From Anagrus nilaparvatae (Eukaryota > Arthropoda > Insecta > Hymenoptera > Mymaridae), in NCBI GenBank assembly GCA_022575985.1, contig JAKSXM010000272.1, positions 22,502,501 through 22,566,500 of the forward strand: 64,000 bases of DNA, in the 5' to 3' direction. The notes under the pieces are model-generated. The model worked only from the letters and a program-made list of their open reading frames with translations. It searched no databases and had not been told where the DNA came from. Shown in pieces: positions 1-12,180 of this stretch. The position numbers and the translations under genes are program-made. Numbering within the stretch: position 1 is the first letter of the stretch; each line of letters starts with the position of its first letter.

Positions 1-142
1 TTGATTTTATAAATAAAATAGTATTTGTAAAATTTAAATAAAGTTTTAAAAATATTCCAATCAAAATATCTTATAATAAATTCTGTTTTCTACTTTTATC
101 AGTTTTGCATAATATTATAATAAATTCAAATATTAGTATGCC

Positions 143-480
143 TTAAAAATTATTTAAACATTTAAAATTTTTTATCAAATTTATCTTTATTTAATTACAT
201 TTTTTTTTTTTTAATAATATATGATATCATACATGGCTGATTTTGATAATATGTTGATTCTTCTAAATGAATAAACGAATAAAAAGATAATTTCAAGGTT
301 CTGTTTTTGTCTCAGAGCTTAAAAATTATTTAAACACTTAAAATTTTTTATAATATTTATCTTTATTTAATTACATTATTTCTTTTTAAATAATATATTA
401 TATCATACATGGCTGATTTTGATAATGTGTTGATTTTTCTAAATAAATAAGTGAATAAAAAGATAATTTCATGGTTCAGA
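143..480. repeat. Tandem duplication, two units of ~176 bp
   Basis: Two adjacent copies begin near 143 and 319. Both start with TTAAAAATTATTTAAACA, pass through a T-rich stretch and contain ATCATACATGGCTGATTTTG, ending in AAAAGATAATTTCA. They differ by scattered substitutions and small indels, so this is an old local duplication. No open frame runs through it. Confidence 0.85.
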
Positions 481-504
481 ATTTTTCTTAAAATACTATT
501 TTTT

Positions 505-755
505 GTGAAAAACGAGCGAGTGATGCAAAAATCAAAACCAAAATTTTATCAGGCGATTTAAAATATAATTTTGCATATAAAGGGCAAAATATGCCCAGGG
601 TAAAAAATATGATTTTTTATACCCTAGGGAGACGGGTTTTATGCCCATTATATGTAAAATTATGTTTTAAATCATGGGACAATATATCGCTCACTACGCT
701 CGCTCTTGCATACAACTCCATGCAAAGTCAAAACAAATATTTTGTACCTTGATTC
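505..755. repeat. Foldback repeat; partial second copy at 1985-2175
   Basis: The left half (GAGCGAGTGATGCA, then TTTAAAATATAATTTTGCAT and AAGGGCAAAA) is mirrored on the right (GGGTTTTATGCCCATTATAT, ATGTTTTAAATCA, then CTCACTACGCTCGCTC), so the stretch can fold on itself. The right half recurs at about 1985-2175 (GCCCATTATATGCAAAACTA, GGCATGCAAAGTCAAA). It looks like a small non-autonomous DNA element family, but no target-site duplication could be fixed. Confidence 0.6.
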
Positions 756-1224
756 AAAAATATCTATTTAATATTTCATTTTGAATTAAATTTTTCTAAT
801 AGTCCGATTTAATTACAACCAAAAATTTATCTTTGAATATCGATATGCCAAACTTAAGTTTTTTTTGTGAAAATTAATATTCAAGTAAAAATTGTAACTT
901 CAATATTAATCATGCATGATAATTCAAAATTAGATAACTTTATGCAGTGCCCGTGCTATAACGAACTGTGCTTATGGATCAGGAGACCAATAGATTCCAT
1001 CTAGATAAGAAAATCTGAAGGAAGAAGATGGAAATATACGCTACTTAAAATCGGTGGCACATCATATTTCTTTTTAAAAAGTTTTTAATTTTAATTAATT
1101 TTTTGGTAAATATTAAAAAGTTTTTTGGAACTTTATTATTTTTTAAATTTTTTGTGATGGAAAAAAAAGTTTTTGAGAAATTTATACTTTGGGAAAAAAA
1201 TTCTGTGAAATTTTTGTTGGGAAA

Positions 1225-1560
1225 ATTCTCTTGGAACTTTTGACCCCCAATCGGGGGGGTCAAATGAGACTTAGAATAATTAGGAAACTTTGAAAAATCT
1301 GGGCTTAAGGACTAGGATAATATCGATTTAGGGACTTGGAATAATAACGATTAAGCGACTTAGAATAATTCAGGTTTAGGGAATGAAAATATTTTGGCTA
1401 GTAAGGTGATAATTACAAATTATAAAAATAGAAAATTGTACTGTAATGTTGAGTAACATTTGTATAAACCTAGTCCTCAGCTGGAAGTAAACATAAACAT
1501 GTTACATGCATTTAGGTTGTGTTTACACAAACCGGTTATAACTTTTTTCTTCCTAGTTTG
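1225..1560 (+). repeat. Dispersed repeat with internal ~23-bp minisatellite, copy 1
   Basis: It starts in a C-run/G-run segment (GACCCCCAATCGGGGGGGTC). Loose tandem units of the type GACTTAGAATAATTNGG-TTTAGG follow, then a conserved tail: GGTGATAATTACAAATTA, CCTAGTCCTCAGCTGGAAGT and GCATTTAGGTTGTGTTTACA. The same order occurs at 26930-27165 and 32225-32605 on the plus strand and at 55315-55800 on the minus strand. Fragments lie at about 29740-29825 and 21575-21650. No coding capacity was seen. Confidence 0.8.
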
Positions 1561-2199
1561 TAATATTTTCAAAATAAATAAAATAATGAAAAAAGAAATC
1601 AAAGAAAAAGTTGTTTATACTTAATTCCGCATTTTAAATAATATATAATAAAAGGTTGAATAAAAGTACTCCATTTATAATTTTAATATTATATAAAGGA
1701 AGAGGTGGAGACAGCAAGCCATCGTCACATTCTTCTATTTTGTTAAATATACTTATAATGTTTTTTTAAATAAAAATGAAAAAATAAATTTAATGTCATA
1801 CGTTGCTTTGTTATTTTATAAAAAAGCCTTGATTCTTATTTTTTTTTTATAATTACAGTAATTCATGTATATTTGTGTACTGAAGTATAAAAGTTGATAC
1901 TGGAATTCATTTCTTTTTATTGTTTACAAGTTTTCTTGCTTTGCATAGTAATGAGAGAAAAATCTATGAAACTAAATTTTTTTTACATATCTAGGGCAAA
2001 AAAAGCCTACTTTCTACCCTAAGAAGTTGGTTTTTTGCCCATTATATGCAAAACTATGTTTTAAATCAGGCGACAAAATATGGGGTTCGACTTTTGCGTG
2101 ATTTCTGTGCACTTGCTCGTGCATTCAACGGCATGCAAAGTCAAATCCAATATTTTGTCCTTTGTTTAAAAAATAGCTGTTTCCACCCCCTGAACTCTA

Positions 2200-3555
2200 T
2201 TCTAATATACTAAAAACGCATTCTTTTTACTCCATAAAATAGTCATAAAATTACTGTGGAATCATGCATATATATGAGCTTGTTTTCATGATTATTCTTA
2301 AGTTGTAAAAAGATTTTCTTTTTTTTTTGTAACCATTAATTAATATTTATGTACTTGTAGGCAATGTGCGAAAAATTTTTTTATTACAATTAATTTTACT
2401 ACGTCTTAATAAGCATTTAAAAATTATTATTTTAAAAGCATTGTACAGTAAAAACTCATTACTAGTAAACTTAAATGGTGAAACCTAAATAGGAATAGTT
2501 TTTACATGGTTTTGATGATTCAAAACCCCAATTTTCGGAAACAGTAACCAGAAAAACATAAAGTTTCTGTGCTAAAGAGTAACTAAAAATTTAGCTCGTT
2601 TTGGGAATCTTGATAATTCAGAAACAAATTCACCAAATTTAAAGTATGAGGTGCTAAATTAAAGTTTATCAAAAATCAAGAGAGGCATAATTTTTGTTTG
2701 TTGTTTGATCTACTCGATAATTTGGCTGTTTCAAAGCTGTTATTGAAAGTATTACTGGAAAAAAGTTCATACTATCACAAATTTTTTCCAGCAAACTCCC
2801 TAGTTTTGATCATTTTGCCTGTACTATTCAAGCAGATCTTTTAAAAAATTTTTATTATTTTGACTTCCAATATTAACCAAATAAATGTTTTTTTTTCGCA
2901 TATATTTTTAAATGTAAAATTTTAGTATACATATTTCAGCAATTGTTGCGTAAATTTAATTTTATATATTTAATTTTAAAAAAGTCTAAATGTTCTTAAA
3001 ATGAGTAAAAAAATATGCGTATTATTTAAAAGTAAATTTAAGAAGTAAATATGTTCATTAAATATAAGTATAACATTGTAAAACCGCTTATGAGTGTGTA
3101 ATATAGCATATAATAAAATTTTACGAAAGTTATGAAAATTTACAATGCGTAATATACATATTTGTACTTTCATGTTAAAAAAAAAAAAAAGAAAACAATG
3201 CAATTTTTTTTTTTTACTTTACAATTTGAAAACAACAAAATTATGTTAATATTTTTAAATTATATGTTTACTAAAATATATGTTGTCATATATATATGAA
3301 TGTAGGTAAGGAAAATTTTTTCTTTAAAGTTTGTTCAAATTAAAAAAATTACAAATGCTAATAAATTTTTCTGGATAATTAATTAACAAATCAGACGTTA
3401 ATAAAAATTTATTTACTGTAAAATTTTTGAATTTAAAATATGAGGGTATAATAACTTATTTTGCTGGAATTAGTAGTATCTTAAAAAACTTATTCATAAA
3501 AGACATCACGCTGATCTTTGCCTGAAAAGTTGTTTAATAGCTCATTATAAGGGGC
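2200..3555. other. AT-rich stretch without recognised gene
   Basis: Only short open frames in low-complexity AT-rich sequence occur here. No splice-consistent coding pattern, terminal repeat or RNA gene was recognised on either strand. The last part may contain the promoter of the Crypton gene, but no clear core promoter was seen. Confidence 0.5.
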
Positions 3556-3559
3556 GAAA

Positions 3560-5158
3560 ATGGATGATTACGCCATGGGTTGAAAGGAAAGGACGCGAGG
3601 TCTGTAAAAGACGAGGACGCCCGAGCCGCAGGTAAGGGCGCTGTCTTCTTTTACACACCGAAAATTATATTGAGTTCATTACCTGAAAAATCAAGGATTA
3701 GGTATTTGCAGCAGTACAAGAAATTCATACAATGGCAGAGGTTGCAAGAAACAACATCAATTTCTGAAAATGTATTGTTAGCGTACTTTTTAGAATTATC
3801 TGAAAAATATGTTCCAACGACATTATGGAGTTATTATTCTATGTTACACAGTACTATTTGGGCTAAGCATACTATTGATATAAAAAATTACCTCAATTTG
3901 ATTCATTTTTTGAGACAAAAAGCTCGTGGCTATGAACCGAAGCAATCACATACTTGTACTGGGTATCAATTAGGTAAATTTTTGGAGGAGCATCAGATGA
4001 TCAATATTTAGATTGGAAGGTATGAATTATTTTAAACAAATTTTTAATTTATAATAATTTGTTATATATTTCTTGCAGGTGATTGCTATTTTGGGAGTAT
4101 ATGGTACATGTAGAGGTGTTGAAATTCACGATATTTCTATTAAAGACCTTCAAGATATGACTGAGCGTAGAATAATGAAAGTAACAATTAAAAAAACTAA
4201 AAGTTATGTAAATAGATCATTTTTTCTTGAAGAAGAAAATTATGATTACGTAAAGAAGTATCTTAATTTGAGGCCACAGAATTGTCCAACAGAACAATTT
4301 CTTTTAAATTATCGTAATGGGAAATGTACTAGACAGCCTGTTGGCAAAAACAAAATTGCTAGTATTCCAAAGAAGATTCCTACTTATTTAAATTTAAATG
4401 AACCTGAAAAATACACTGGTCACAGTTATCGTCGAACATCAGCGACTGTTTTGTCTGATGCAGGAGTTCCCATTCAAGTCATGATGAAAGCAGGTGGTTG
4501 GAAAAGTTTTAAAGTTGCTGAATCGTATAATGCTCACTCAGAAGTTCAGAAACTAGATGTTTCGGATAGTTTACGTGGTCAAATAAATGTAAATAAAAAA
4601 AAGAAAGAAGAACTTCCAATTGTTAGTGATATTAATAAAGCTGGACCTAGTGGTATTAATCAAGTTATACCTTCGACTGGACCTAGTGGTATTAATCGAG
4701 TTATACCTTCAGCTGGACCTAGTGGTATTAATAGAGTTACAACATTGGCTGGACCTAGTAGTATAAATAAATCTGAACTTGGTGTTAATAAGTCTCGTAA
4801 ACTAAAATTAAATACTGATTTGGATGATTCCATAGATAATAATTATAATCAAAATAATAATGTTGAAGATTCGTTTCAAAATTCTACCAGTTACGATGAA
4901 ATTATCAATGAATTTCATAATGAGGATTTTGAACCAGAAATGAAAAAAATGAAAACAGTTAGAAGAAACTTATTCGATAATTCTTCTGTAAAGAATTCAT
5001 CTCACTCATCAGATGTTAATAGGAAAAATTTCGAACCACTACAATTTATGCAGTTTAGTAGTCAGATTCAAAATTCAAATAATTTTATATCTGCTCAACC
5101 AATTTACATTTCAAATTGTAATATAACCAATCTTAATTTGGGTTTTAAAAATGATTAA
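3560..5158 (+). pseudogene. Crypton-type tyrosine recombinase, frameshifted
   Basis: Two exons encode a YR (tyrosine recombinase) protein. A helical N-terminal region lies at about 3661-3990. A 59-bp intron follows (GT at 4020, AG at 4077-4078), then the catalytic domain from 4079. Catalytic residues are visible: Arg in GTCRGVE (codon 4112), H-S-Y-R in GHSYRR (4421-4432), Trp in GGWKSF (4499) and Tyr in AESY (4526). This R-HxxR-W-Y set, with a eukaryotic intron and an Asn/Ser-rich tail, fits Cryptons, which integrate by YR recombination. The upstream frame hits TAG at 4009, while the conserved DDQYLDWK leading to the splice donor is in another frame. One base therefore seems to be missing near 3990. 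The ATG at 3560 runs into TGA at 3581, so the N-terminus is also broken or spliced (a CAG|GTAAG donor lies at 3631). A sequencing error is the alternative to pseudogenisation. Confidence 0.8.
4643..4774 (+). repeat. In-frame 36-bp coding repeat in the Crypton C-terminal tail
   Basis: Units starting at 4643, 4679, 4715 and 4751 each encode a 12-residue motif beginning GPSGIN (the last reads GPSSIN). Spacing is exactly 36 bp, so frame is preserved. The repeat lies between the catalytic domain and an Asn-rich, low-complexity C-terminus, and is probably a flexible linker. Confidence 0.9.
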
Positions 5159-5359
5159 GCATTTACTTGTTTTATTTAATTATTTGACATCAATTTTTTT
5201 TTATTTTATGTAAAATTATTTGGTACTTTTGTTCTTTCATTTAATGTTCTGCTTTAATTAAAATTTATATTTCTTATAAAGATTAATCTGTATTATGCAT
5301 ATAGAAATAAATGAAACATTTATTTTGGAGTTGTGTTAATTTATTATTTGAAAAAACTC

Positions 5360-5604
5360 ACACACTAAACCTAAAAAAATTTTTTGTTATCCAAAAAAAA
5401 ATTAATGATTATTTAATTCTTTAGAGAAGAATTATTTTGAGGTTAATTATTTTAAAAAAATTATTTTCAATTTAATTCTTTTTGAACAGAATGAAAACAT
5501 AAATAATTATTTTTAAAAGAAATAACCTCAATAATTCCTCTATAAGATTTAAATAAACATAAATTCTTTTCTGCGTAACAAAAATTCATTTAGGTTTAGT
5601 GTGT
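5360..5604. mobile_element. Palindromic MITE, ~245 bp
   Basis: The left end ACACACTAAACCTAAA is mirrored by TTTAGGTTTAGTGTGT at the right end. The arms remain complementary inward (TTTTTGTTA near the ends, GAGGTTAATTATTTT against AAAGAAATAACCTC inside). It encodes nothing. It lies ~200 bp past the Crypton stop codon, and no certain target-site duplication was seen. Confidence 0.75.
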
Positions 5605-5735
5605 AATTTTTTGTTACAAATAAATAATATTATTTTATTAAATTTTTATCAAATATTTTATTAGTTTTTTTTTATTATTGTGTGTTTTTCTGCATAAATT
5701 ATTATTTAAGCTAAAAAAAATAATATTTCTCTTGG

Positions 5736-5757
5736 GGCGAAAATATATATTTTCGCC
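5736..5757. other. 22-nt perfect palindrome
   Basis: GGCGAAAA-TATATA-TTTTCGCC is perfectly self-complementary, in a short GC-richer patch (5730-5850). It could be the tip of a degraded foldback or a protein-binding site. Nothing else identifies it. Confidence 0.5.
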
Positions 5758-6294
5758 TCTAGGGACGTAAAGTAGTGATTAAAACTCCCTCTTTCGCCAC
5801 AGTTTGTAGGTCTGAAAAGGCGCTCTGGTTCCCTCAGATGATAAAAAAAATTTTTATTCGAGTTTAGGGTATAATAACCCTCTAATTTTAACACTACGTA
5901 TAACTTTTTCAAGTTTTTGAGTACCTAAGAGAGTCCAAGGACCACGCAATCTTTTGGATTCGTGTTGCAAGGCAAATTCATTCCAAAAATTAAGTTTAGA
6001 AAAGTGAACTTTATCGCATTATAATATTTTTTTATACTAATGATACTAAATTTCAAAAGATGATATTATAACTATTGGATATAATTTTATTATCAATTGT
6101 GATTAAAAAGTCTAGGGCAGGAACCATCTTTATCTTTATTGTAAAAAAAGCTGATTTTTTTTACACGACGCACATTTTAAGACAATTTAGTTTTCAAATA
6201 GTTTCATTTCAAATTAGGTAACTTATTAGAAAATTTTAAAATTTTATACTAAAAAATAATAATACTGAAAAAAGGGCACTTTTGCTTATAAGTA

Positions 6295-6760
6295 TACATT
6301 TTTGAACCATTGTGATAGATGAAACTTTGATTTTCGATTTTTTGGCATATAAGCACGTTTTGAGTCCCCAGGAAGCTAAAAAACCGTTTTTTAAAAAAAG
6401 TCTGTACGTGTGTGTATGTAATGTATGTGGGTAACTGGCGATATTTCACAAATATTGTGATATTAAGTCCTAATTTTTTTTTTTTTAATTTAGATGTAAT
6501 ACTTCATTTATTTCCATGAAAGTACTTATATTTTAAATAATGGTTTTTACTCGATATCTCGAAACTGATGATTAATTTTTTGAAAATTTTTTTCTCAAAA
6601 TTTTTGTCACGAAAAAATACAAAAAACACCAAATTTTTTTTCTCTTTGGTCGTAGTACCTAATTTATTTCTATAGGAGTACTAATTTTAGGAACCACACT
6701 TATAGTAATTTTTTGGATCTGTACTTAATTTTTTCAAATTTTTTTTTCATTTCAAAGAAT
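6295..6760 (-). mobile_element. Fragment of the GGTTCCTCAA-end element, reversed
   Basis: Read on the minus strand, this contains the same blocks as the right end of the element at 17196-19854. These are a block like AAGTACTTTCATGGAAATAA, the related ATTAGTACT-type block with AAATTAGGTACTACG, a GT/CA-rich stretch, AGCTTCCTG and a terminal CACAATGGTT. The GAGGAACC end itself is missing, so the copy is truncated. Confidence 0.75.
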
Positions 6761-7215
6761 TCTTTTAATATACACTTATCTGAACTAAAAATAGTGAATT
6801 TTGAAATAATCGCCCGGGCGCTTTTCGAAAAAAGCTCAAAATTGAGCTTTTCTAAGCTGCCCGTTCTTCTTTATTATCCCACCCCTTCTAGATATGCTCA
6901 AAAATTATGAGAAAAGAGTGACTTCAGTAAAATTTCCTCAGGAATTCGGTCCTGCCATTAATTTTTCAAAACTTTCCCTGGAAAACCGAGAAAATGGAAA
7001 AATTCTCTTTGTATTTTTAAAAGGCTTTAAATAAAAAACCAAATTATATTTTTTTTCAAAATTTGGTCCCTCATATAGTTTGGCAAAGGACAAGAATTCA
7101 TTAAAAAGATGACATGAGCCTGTTCGAACATAGCGTTCGATGGTATTCAATATATAAGTATAAAAATAAAATTTGTGATTGATAAAAGCGAACGCTGATA
7201 AGATTATTTTATTTT

Positions 7216-7225
7216 GAATTCCCCC
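7216..7225 (-). promoter_or_regulatory. kappaB-like (NF-kB/Rel) site
   Basis: On the minus strand the sequence reads GGGGGAATTC, close to the Rel consensus GGGRNNYYCC. It lies about 30-40 bp upstream of the TATA box of the secreted-peptide gene. Insect immune-peptide promoters commonly carry such sites for Dorsal, Dif or Relish. The match is one short motif, so this is suggestive only. Confidence 0.5.
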
Positions 7226-7254
7226 TTGCCGAAGCCACTATAGTCAGTATACTA

Positions 7255-7264
7255 AAGTATATAA
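7255..7264 (+). promoter_or_regulatory. TATA box of the secreted-peptide gene
   Basis: AAGTATATAAGA is a strong TATA element. Transcription would start near 7285-7300, followed by a short 5' UTR exon. A donor (CTG|GTAAG, near 7326) and an acceptor (AAATTACAG, near 7392) define a ~65-bp 5' UTR intron just before the ATG at 7423. Confidence 0.65.
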
Positions 7265-7422
7265 GACCATTAAACATTAACTCTTATTTAGTTATCCAGA
7301 AATTTTCTTCAACTTTGTTTGTTCTGGTAAGCCGTTTTTATTATATAAAATATTGATAAAATTATTTAAATTACATTTTTATTTAAATTACAGAAAAAAA
7401 TAGGTTCCACTGAAAGTACAAA

Positions 7423-7668
7423 ATGCAAGTTCTCAAATATTTGCTCTTTTTCTTCTTTGGATTTCTCCTCATCAGTAAAATAACAGCAGCACCTCGTCCT
7501 GATGGACAGATAACTGTATCCGGTTCAGGTGGTTTTAATGGGCGAGATGTTGAAAAAGTGGGAAAACAAGTTGGAAAAACTGTAGAAAAAGCGGGAAAAC
7601 AAGTTGGAAAAGCTGCCGAAAAAGTTGGTAAACAAATTGCAAAACCATTTAGAAAGATATTTGGATAA
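7423..7668 (+). CDS. Small secreted cationic peptide, antimicrobial-like
   Basis: An 81-residue protein with a clear signal peptide: Lys-5, then a Leu/Phe-rich core, with cleavage likely after the Ala-Ala near residue 23. A Gly/Ser-rich segment (about 25-41) follows. The rest is a Lys-rich repeat in which the unit V-x-K-x-G-K-Q-V-G-K recurs about three times in 11-residue steps (about 43-73), then a basic PFRKIFG end. The repeats alternate charged and small or hydrophobic residues as an amphipathic helix would. The final Gly could serve as an amidation donor. The ATG follows a 5' UTR acceptor, and a polyadenylation signal lies ~40 bp after the stop. No Cys occurs, so it is not a defensin. The kappaB-like site and TATA box favour an inducible immune peptide. 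A venom or other lytic peptide is an alternative. I do not recognise the family. Confidence 0.8.
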   Translation: MQVLKYLLFFFFGFLLISKITAAPRPDGQITVSGSGGFNGRDVEKVGKQVGKTVEKAGKQVGKAAEKVGKQIAKPFRKIFG

Positions 7669-7709
7669 AGAAAAATTTTGTTTAAAAAGGGACATAACAA
7701 TAAGTACGT

Positions 7710-7715
7710 AATAAA
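7710..7715 (+). terminator. Polyadenylation signal AATAAA
   Basis: AATAAA lies 42 bp after the stop codon of the secreted-peptide gene, a normal distance for a compact insect gene. Confidence 0.6.
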
Positions 7716-7719
7716 ATTG

Positions 7720-10700
7720 AAAATATCTATGGCGCGTATTTGAGTATCTTATTATTTTGTATAAATTAAAATATTATTTAATTATCAAATATTCTATAAT
7801 TATCTTAATATATTATTTGTATAATTTAAAATTCATTCAGAACTTTGGATAAATTTATTCTAAATAAATATCAATATCATTATAATAAAAATAAGTTATT
7901 GAATTCCGGCGCCATATAGCTCAATTTCACCATTATATAGACATAACCTATAAATAGGATTCCTGTATTTAAATCATCTTTAATAGGAATCTGAAATAGA
8001 GTGATAATAAAAGTTCATAAAAGAGTATGAGGTGGAAGAAACTTCAGCTTTTGTTAATCGTTATAAGATACAACTATACATAGTTAAATCGTCACAGGAT
8101 GATCTGTATATTTGACCTGAGCTTTTGATCCCCCTCCCCCCTAGTCAAAAAAGCACCTTAATTTTTGGTGTTAATACCAAAAATTGGGTCTTAACACCTA
8201 ATTTATAAGGTAATTTAGAAAATCGTTGGTGTTTTTACTAAAATTCAGGTATTAATAACCAAACATTTGGCATTTACACTAAAATTTAAAAAAAAACACT
8301 GAAACAGTCATTGTTAGATTAAATTTTCAGTGTTTACACTGAAGTGTTTGGTGTCTGCATTGACTTTTCGGTGTTTACACAAAAATCTCGATACTTAACC
8401 CGAAACCAAATGCTGTATTCATTGGAGTTGGGATATCGCATATCTTTGTTAATAATCGTTTTTACGTCACAGTGAGGAAGAGTACAGGCTCCGGTGAAAT
8501 AGTGAAAATTATTTTAATTTTTTAAAATTTTAAATATATTTAATTATTAAAAAAGTTTTACCTGATTCAATGTTAAGTAAGTTGTATGTAATAAAAAATT
8601 TATTTTTATATCATGACATTAAAAAAAAAAATTCGGTTTTGACAAACAAAAAATTTCTGGCTTCCGTAAACGGAAAATTCCGGTTAACGCAAGCAAATTT
8701 TTTTCTTTGTTTTAACTGATGCAAATAGCATAAAATTCCGAGGACTTGAACCAAAAAAAATTTGGGTTGAGGGACAGAACACTAGGTTTTTTTTCATTAC
8801 TAGAATGAAAATAATTATGATGTAAATTTCTTTAGTTATTAAAATTTAATTGCTTCTTAATTTAGAAGCAATATTTGAAACAATAGAAAATTTTTGAGAT
8901 TTCATTTCAAAGGGCCAGGATACGTGCTTGAATGTGCATAATATTTTAATAAAATTTAATCATGAACTTTACCAGCAAAAAAAATATATTAATAAAAATT
9001 TGTTTCTTAAAAATTTAATTCATTTAATTCTACTACAGTTAGAAATTACACCTAAATTTTCAGCGTTTTTATGAAAGTTTTTATTTGGTGTAATTACGCC
9101 GATTTTTCTCAGTGTTAATTTCGGAGTTTTTTTTGGGTATTTTCTTGAGTGTTTTTTTGATGAAGATAACAGAAACATTTTATTGTTATCTGAATAATAA
9201 TTTTTATTTATCAAAGTTCAAAGGCCGCGTTGTCAGAATTAATATTAATGATAAACTCTAATAAGAAATTTTCATTAATTAAATAAAAAAATATAGTATT
9301 TCAAGATAAACGTGCTTACAGTTTCAGTATATTATTTAACCAATTAGTGCGAGGTGGTCAAAACATGCCTTTTTTATACCTAACAGCTTAAATTTTCATA
9401 AAATTTTGTCTTTAAAAGTCGTTTTTTACTCAAAATTTATACTCGAGAGTTTTTGAGGTTGCTAAATCCAAAAATTATCATAAAATAGTTATAGCATTTT
9501 ACCTAAGGGTTAAGGACTTTATAAAAATTAAACATTTATACCAAATTGAAATTTTTACCCTTTTCTAACCCTATTAAATAATATTCTGAGCCCTCAGGTT
9601 CAATTCTATAATTTTTTATGGTAAGTTTGGATTTAGCAAACTCAAAAACCCTCAAGTGAAGCCTCCTATGAAGGATAATATCTCGACCAAGAGGGCAAAT
9701 AAATGAAAAAGATACAATTTGTTACATGTGAAGTTTTTCGTGCCTTTAACATGCCTTATCAAACTAAAAAAATACTTTATTTAATAAAATAAATATGATA
9801 TGATAAATATAATATATGATGACAATTATTTATAATAAATAATATTGCCATCGTCTATAATTTAGTTGTTAGGGCTATAAAGCTTTCAGATAGGGTATTT
9901 CATAAGAAGAACATAAAATTTTGCAAAAACTTATTACTATTAAATGATTATCCTACAAAATTTGTCTGGCTCACATTATAACAATTATGCGTTTACTACA
10001 AATAATAACATCTATAATTGATTAGCTAAGACCAAGATTGGAATACTCTTTTTAATAATCTTAAATTTATTTATAGAAAAAATTACAAATATTCTTTAAG
10101 ATTTTTTTTACTTATTACAGAAAAACAAATAAGTGGGTTTTATTACAACAAAAATCTTTACATTTTTTGTTGTCTCTGGAGGACTTCCACGAATAAAGTT
10201 GCTCTAATTGTTAATCTTTTGTATATTATATCGTTTGCCTGTTTAATTCTTTAAACCAAATGAATATGTCTAATATTTCTGTTTTATTTATGCATAGCTC
10301 AAAATATTCTAACCAAAAAGTTTGAACAACAAATTAGTCGCCACAAATGGAAGATACTGGTTCAAATGCAAAGCTTAACTGTCTACGCTGCAGTCTCAAA
10401 GGAACTTGAAGCTTCTTTTTACATCTCCATCTGGTAAATTAAAACTACTTCGATGATTATTTGAAAAAAATAATAGCAGATTTGTATAGCCCGGGAAATT
10501 TTACATGGAAAAACAGTACTTGAAATTTATTTTATTTTGAGTAGCATTTAAGATATTTAAAATAAAAATTAAAATATTAGTTAATAATAAAAATGCATTC
10601 ATAAATAACAACTGATTTAGAACAATCCAGTGAGCAGGTTAAAAAAAACTAATGCAAAAAATTAAACTCTATATATTATATTCAGAAAAATAAAATAAAC

Positions 10701-12060
10701 AATTTGACCCATAAATTCTGGAGATATTTTTAAAATTTTAAATAATATGCGTTTAACGAAACAAAATTTTTTATAAAATTCATAATTTAAAATGTCACCC
10801 AAAATTTGTTCCAATCTATATTACATATTCATGACAGTACATAAACACAAATTCCATTAAACAAAACACAAAATGAAAAATCAGGGTGCATATCAGTTAT
10901 TCATTTTTACACATCATGTAATAACAACAATAATAATAATAATAATAAATTTAAAAGAAAATAAAAAGACGATTCTACAACGAACGCCCGCGGGCTTTTA
11001 AACGCGTGGCAAATCGGTAAATGAAAAATATATAAATATATCTTATATACCCCTAATCCCCCTTTTTTATTTTTCAATTCTTTACAAATCACAGCTTCGT
11101 TCCGATCCCTTGGTTCTTATGTATCGTGTACCATCCCCATGTAATATACGGTCAGTTCAAAATTCTGTATTCCGTTTTCGTTTATATACATTAAAAAGTA
11201 CTTATTCTTTAGTTTTACAAAAGATCAAACACCGCAAAAAATCAAAAATTATAATTTATTTTCATACATTTGTGTATGTGTGTAAAAAAAATCAGCAAAA
11301 AAAATTTATATGTATTGAATAAATGAAAGAGAGTCAAAATCATCATATAAATTTTTGTATGTACAAAGAAAAAGATAATATACGTCACGTAGATATAAAA
11401 CTCGAAGAAATTAGTATCGGCTAATTGAATCAGAGTTATAAAAGGAAATACGCGCGATATCGTCGAATCATAAATTCATATTTATAAAGACTACTTATAT
11501 ACACCGTCATTAATTTGTAAATTAAATGAAGTATGGTAACTTGTATTAAATGAAAGCGAGAAAATAATGAAAGATTATTATATATAAGAAAAAAATTAAA
11601 TAAATGAGAGACGTATCAAATTGGATAATAGGACTTGTATTACTTTTAGTTTATAAAATGTGTATGGTATGCGCGTATGTGTTATTAAAAATATGTTATT
11701 GATAAATTAAATGCTTATCAAGAGGTAAAACAAATATTTTGTATTTATAATTATGATTGACAATAATTTATATTTATTTATGTTTTTTAATGAAATATTG
11801 TGTTTATTTTGGTTGTATTGCTAATATTCAGTTTAAAATGTAAGGTTATAGAAAATTTTGGGTAATTTTATTTAATTTAATTGTCATTTTACGAGATTAT
11901 GGTATAAATTTGGGGTAGGTTATTATTCAACTTACAAGATTATTATTTTATATTTAGATATCATTTTTATCAAGTATTCTGTTCTCATAAAGAATACAAA
12001 ACTTTTTTAAATCTGAATAATTTATTCAATATATTCAGCTAACAATTTTTTGGATATTTC
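7720..12060. other. Non-coding stretch with degenerate repeats
   Basis: At 8140-8410 degenerate units of the type GGTGTTTACACTAAAATTT are repeated, and related sequence occurs at 9050-9190. A segment at 9345-9660 has related inverted halves (TTTTTGAGGTTGCTAAATCC against GGATTTAGCAAACTCAAAAA) and resembles the repeat in the sulfatase intron at 28130-28810. An (AAT)n run lies at 10922-10950. No gene was recognised. Confidence 0.5.
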
Positions 12061-12079
12061 GCCACTGGCTAAATAGTAA

Positions 12080-12180
12080 AACTTGTCACGGAATTTTTTG
12101 CACTTGCTATACGCCTAGGTGGGCAAAAAATAGCGAGCACCATGGGCGAAATGCTTTAGTCATTCGTGCTACTACTCCCA
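12080..12180. repeat. Dispersed repeat; inverted copy at 15385-15490
   Basis: GAGCACCATGGGCGAAAT with a nearby GGCAAAAAATA occurs here. Its reverse complement form (TTTCGCCCATGGTGCTTGC, then ATTTTTTGCC, preceded by AGCACGAATGAC) occurs at 15385-15490. The two copies are GC-richer than their surroundings, in opposite orientation and ~3.3 kb apart. Confidence 0.65.

Noticed and set aside
1045..1263. 72-codon open frame on the minus strand
   Set aside because: Low-complexity Lys/Phe/Asn sequence in an AT-rich stretch overlapping the dispersed repeat; no motif or splice partner.
7383..7700. Minus-strand frame opposite the secreted-peptide gene
   Set aside because: Shadow of the repeat-coding plus-strand gene; its Thr/Phe/Pro repeats only mirror the Lys/Gly repeats.
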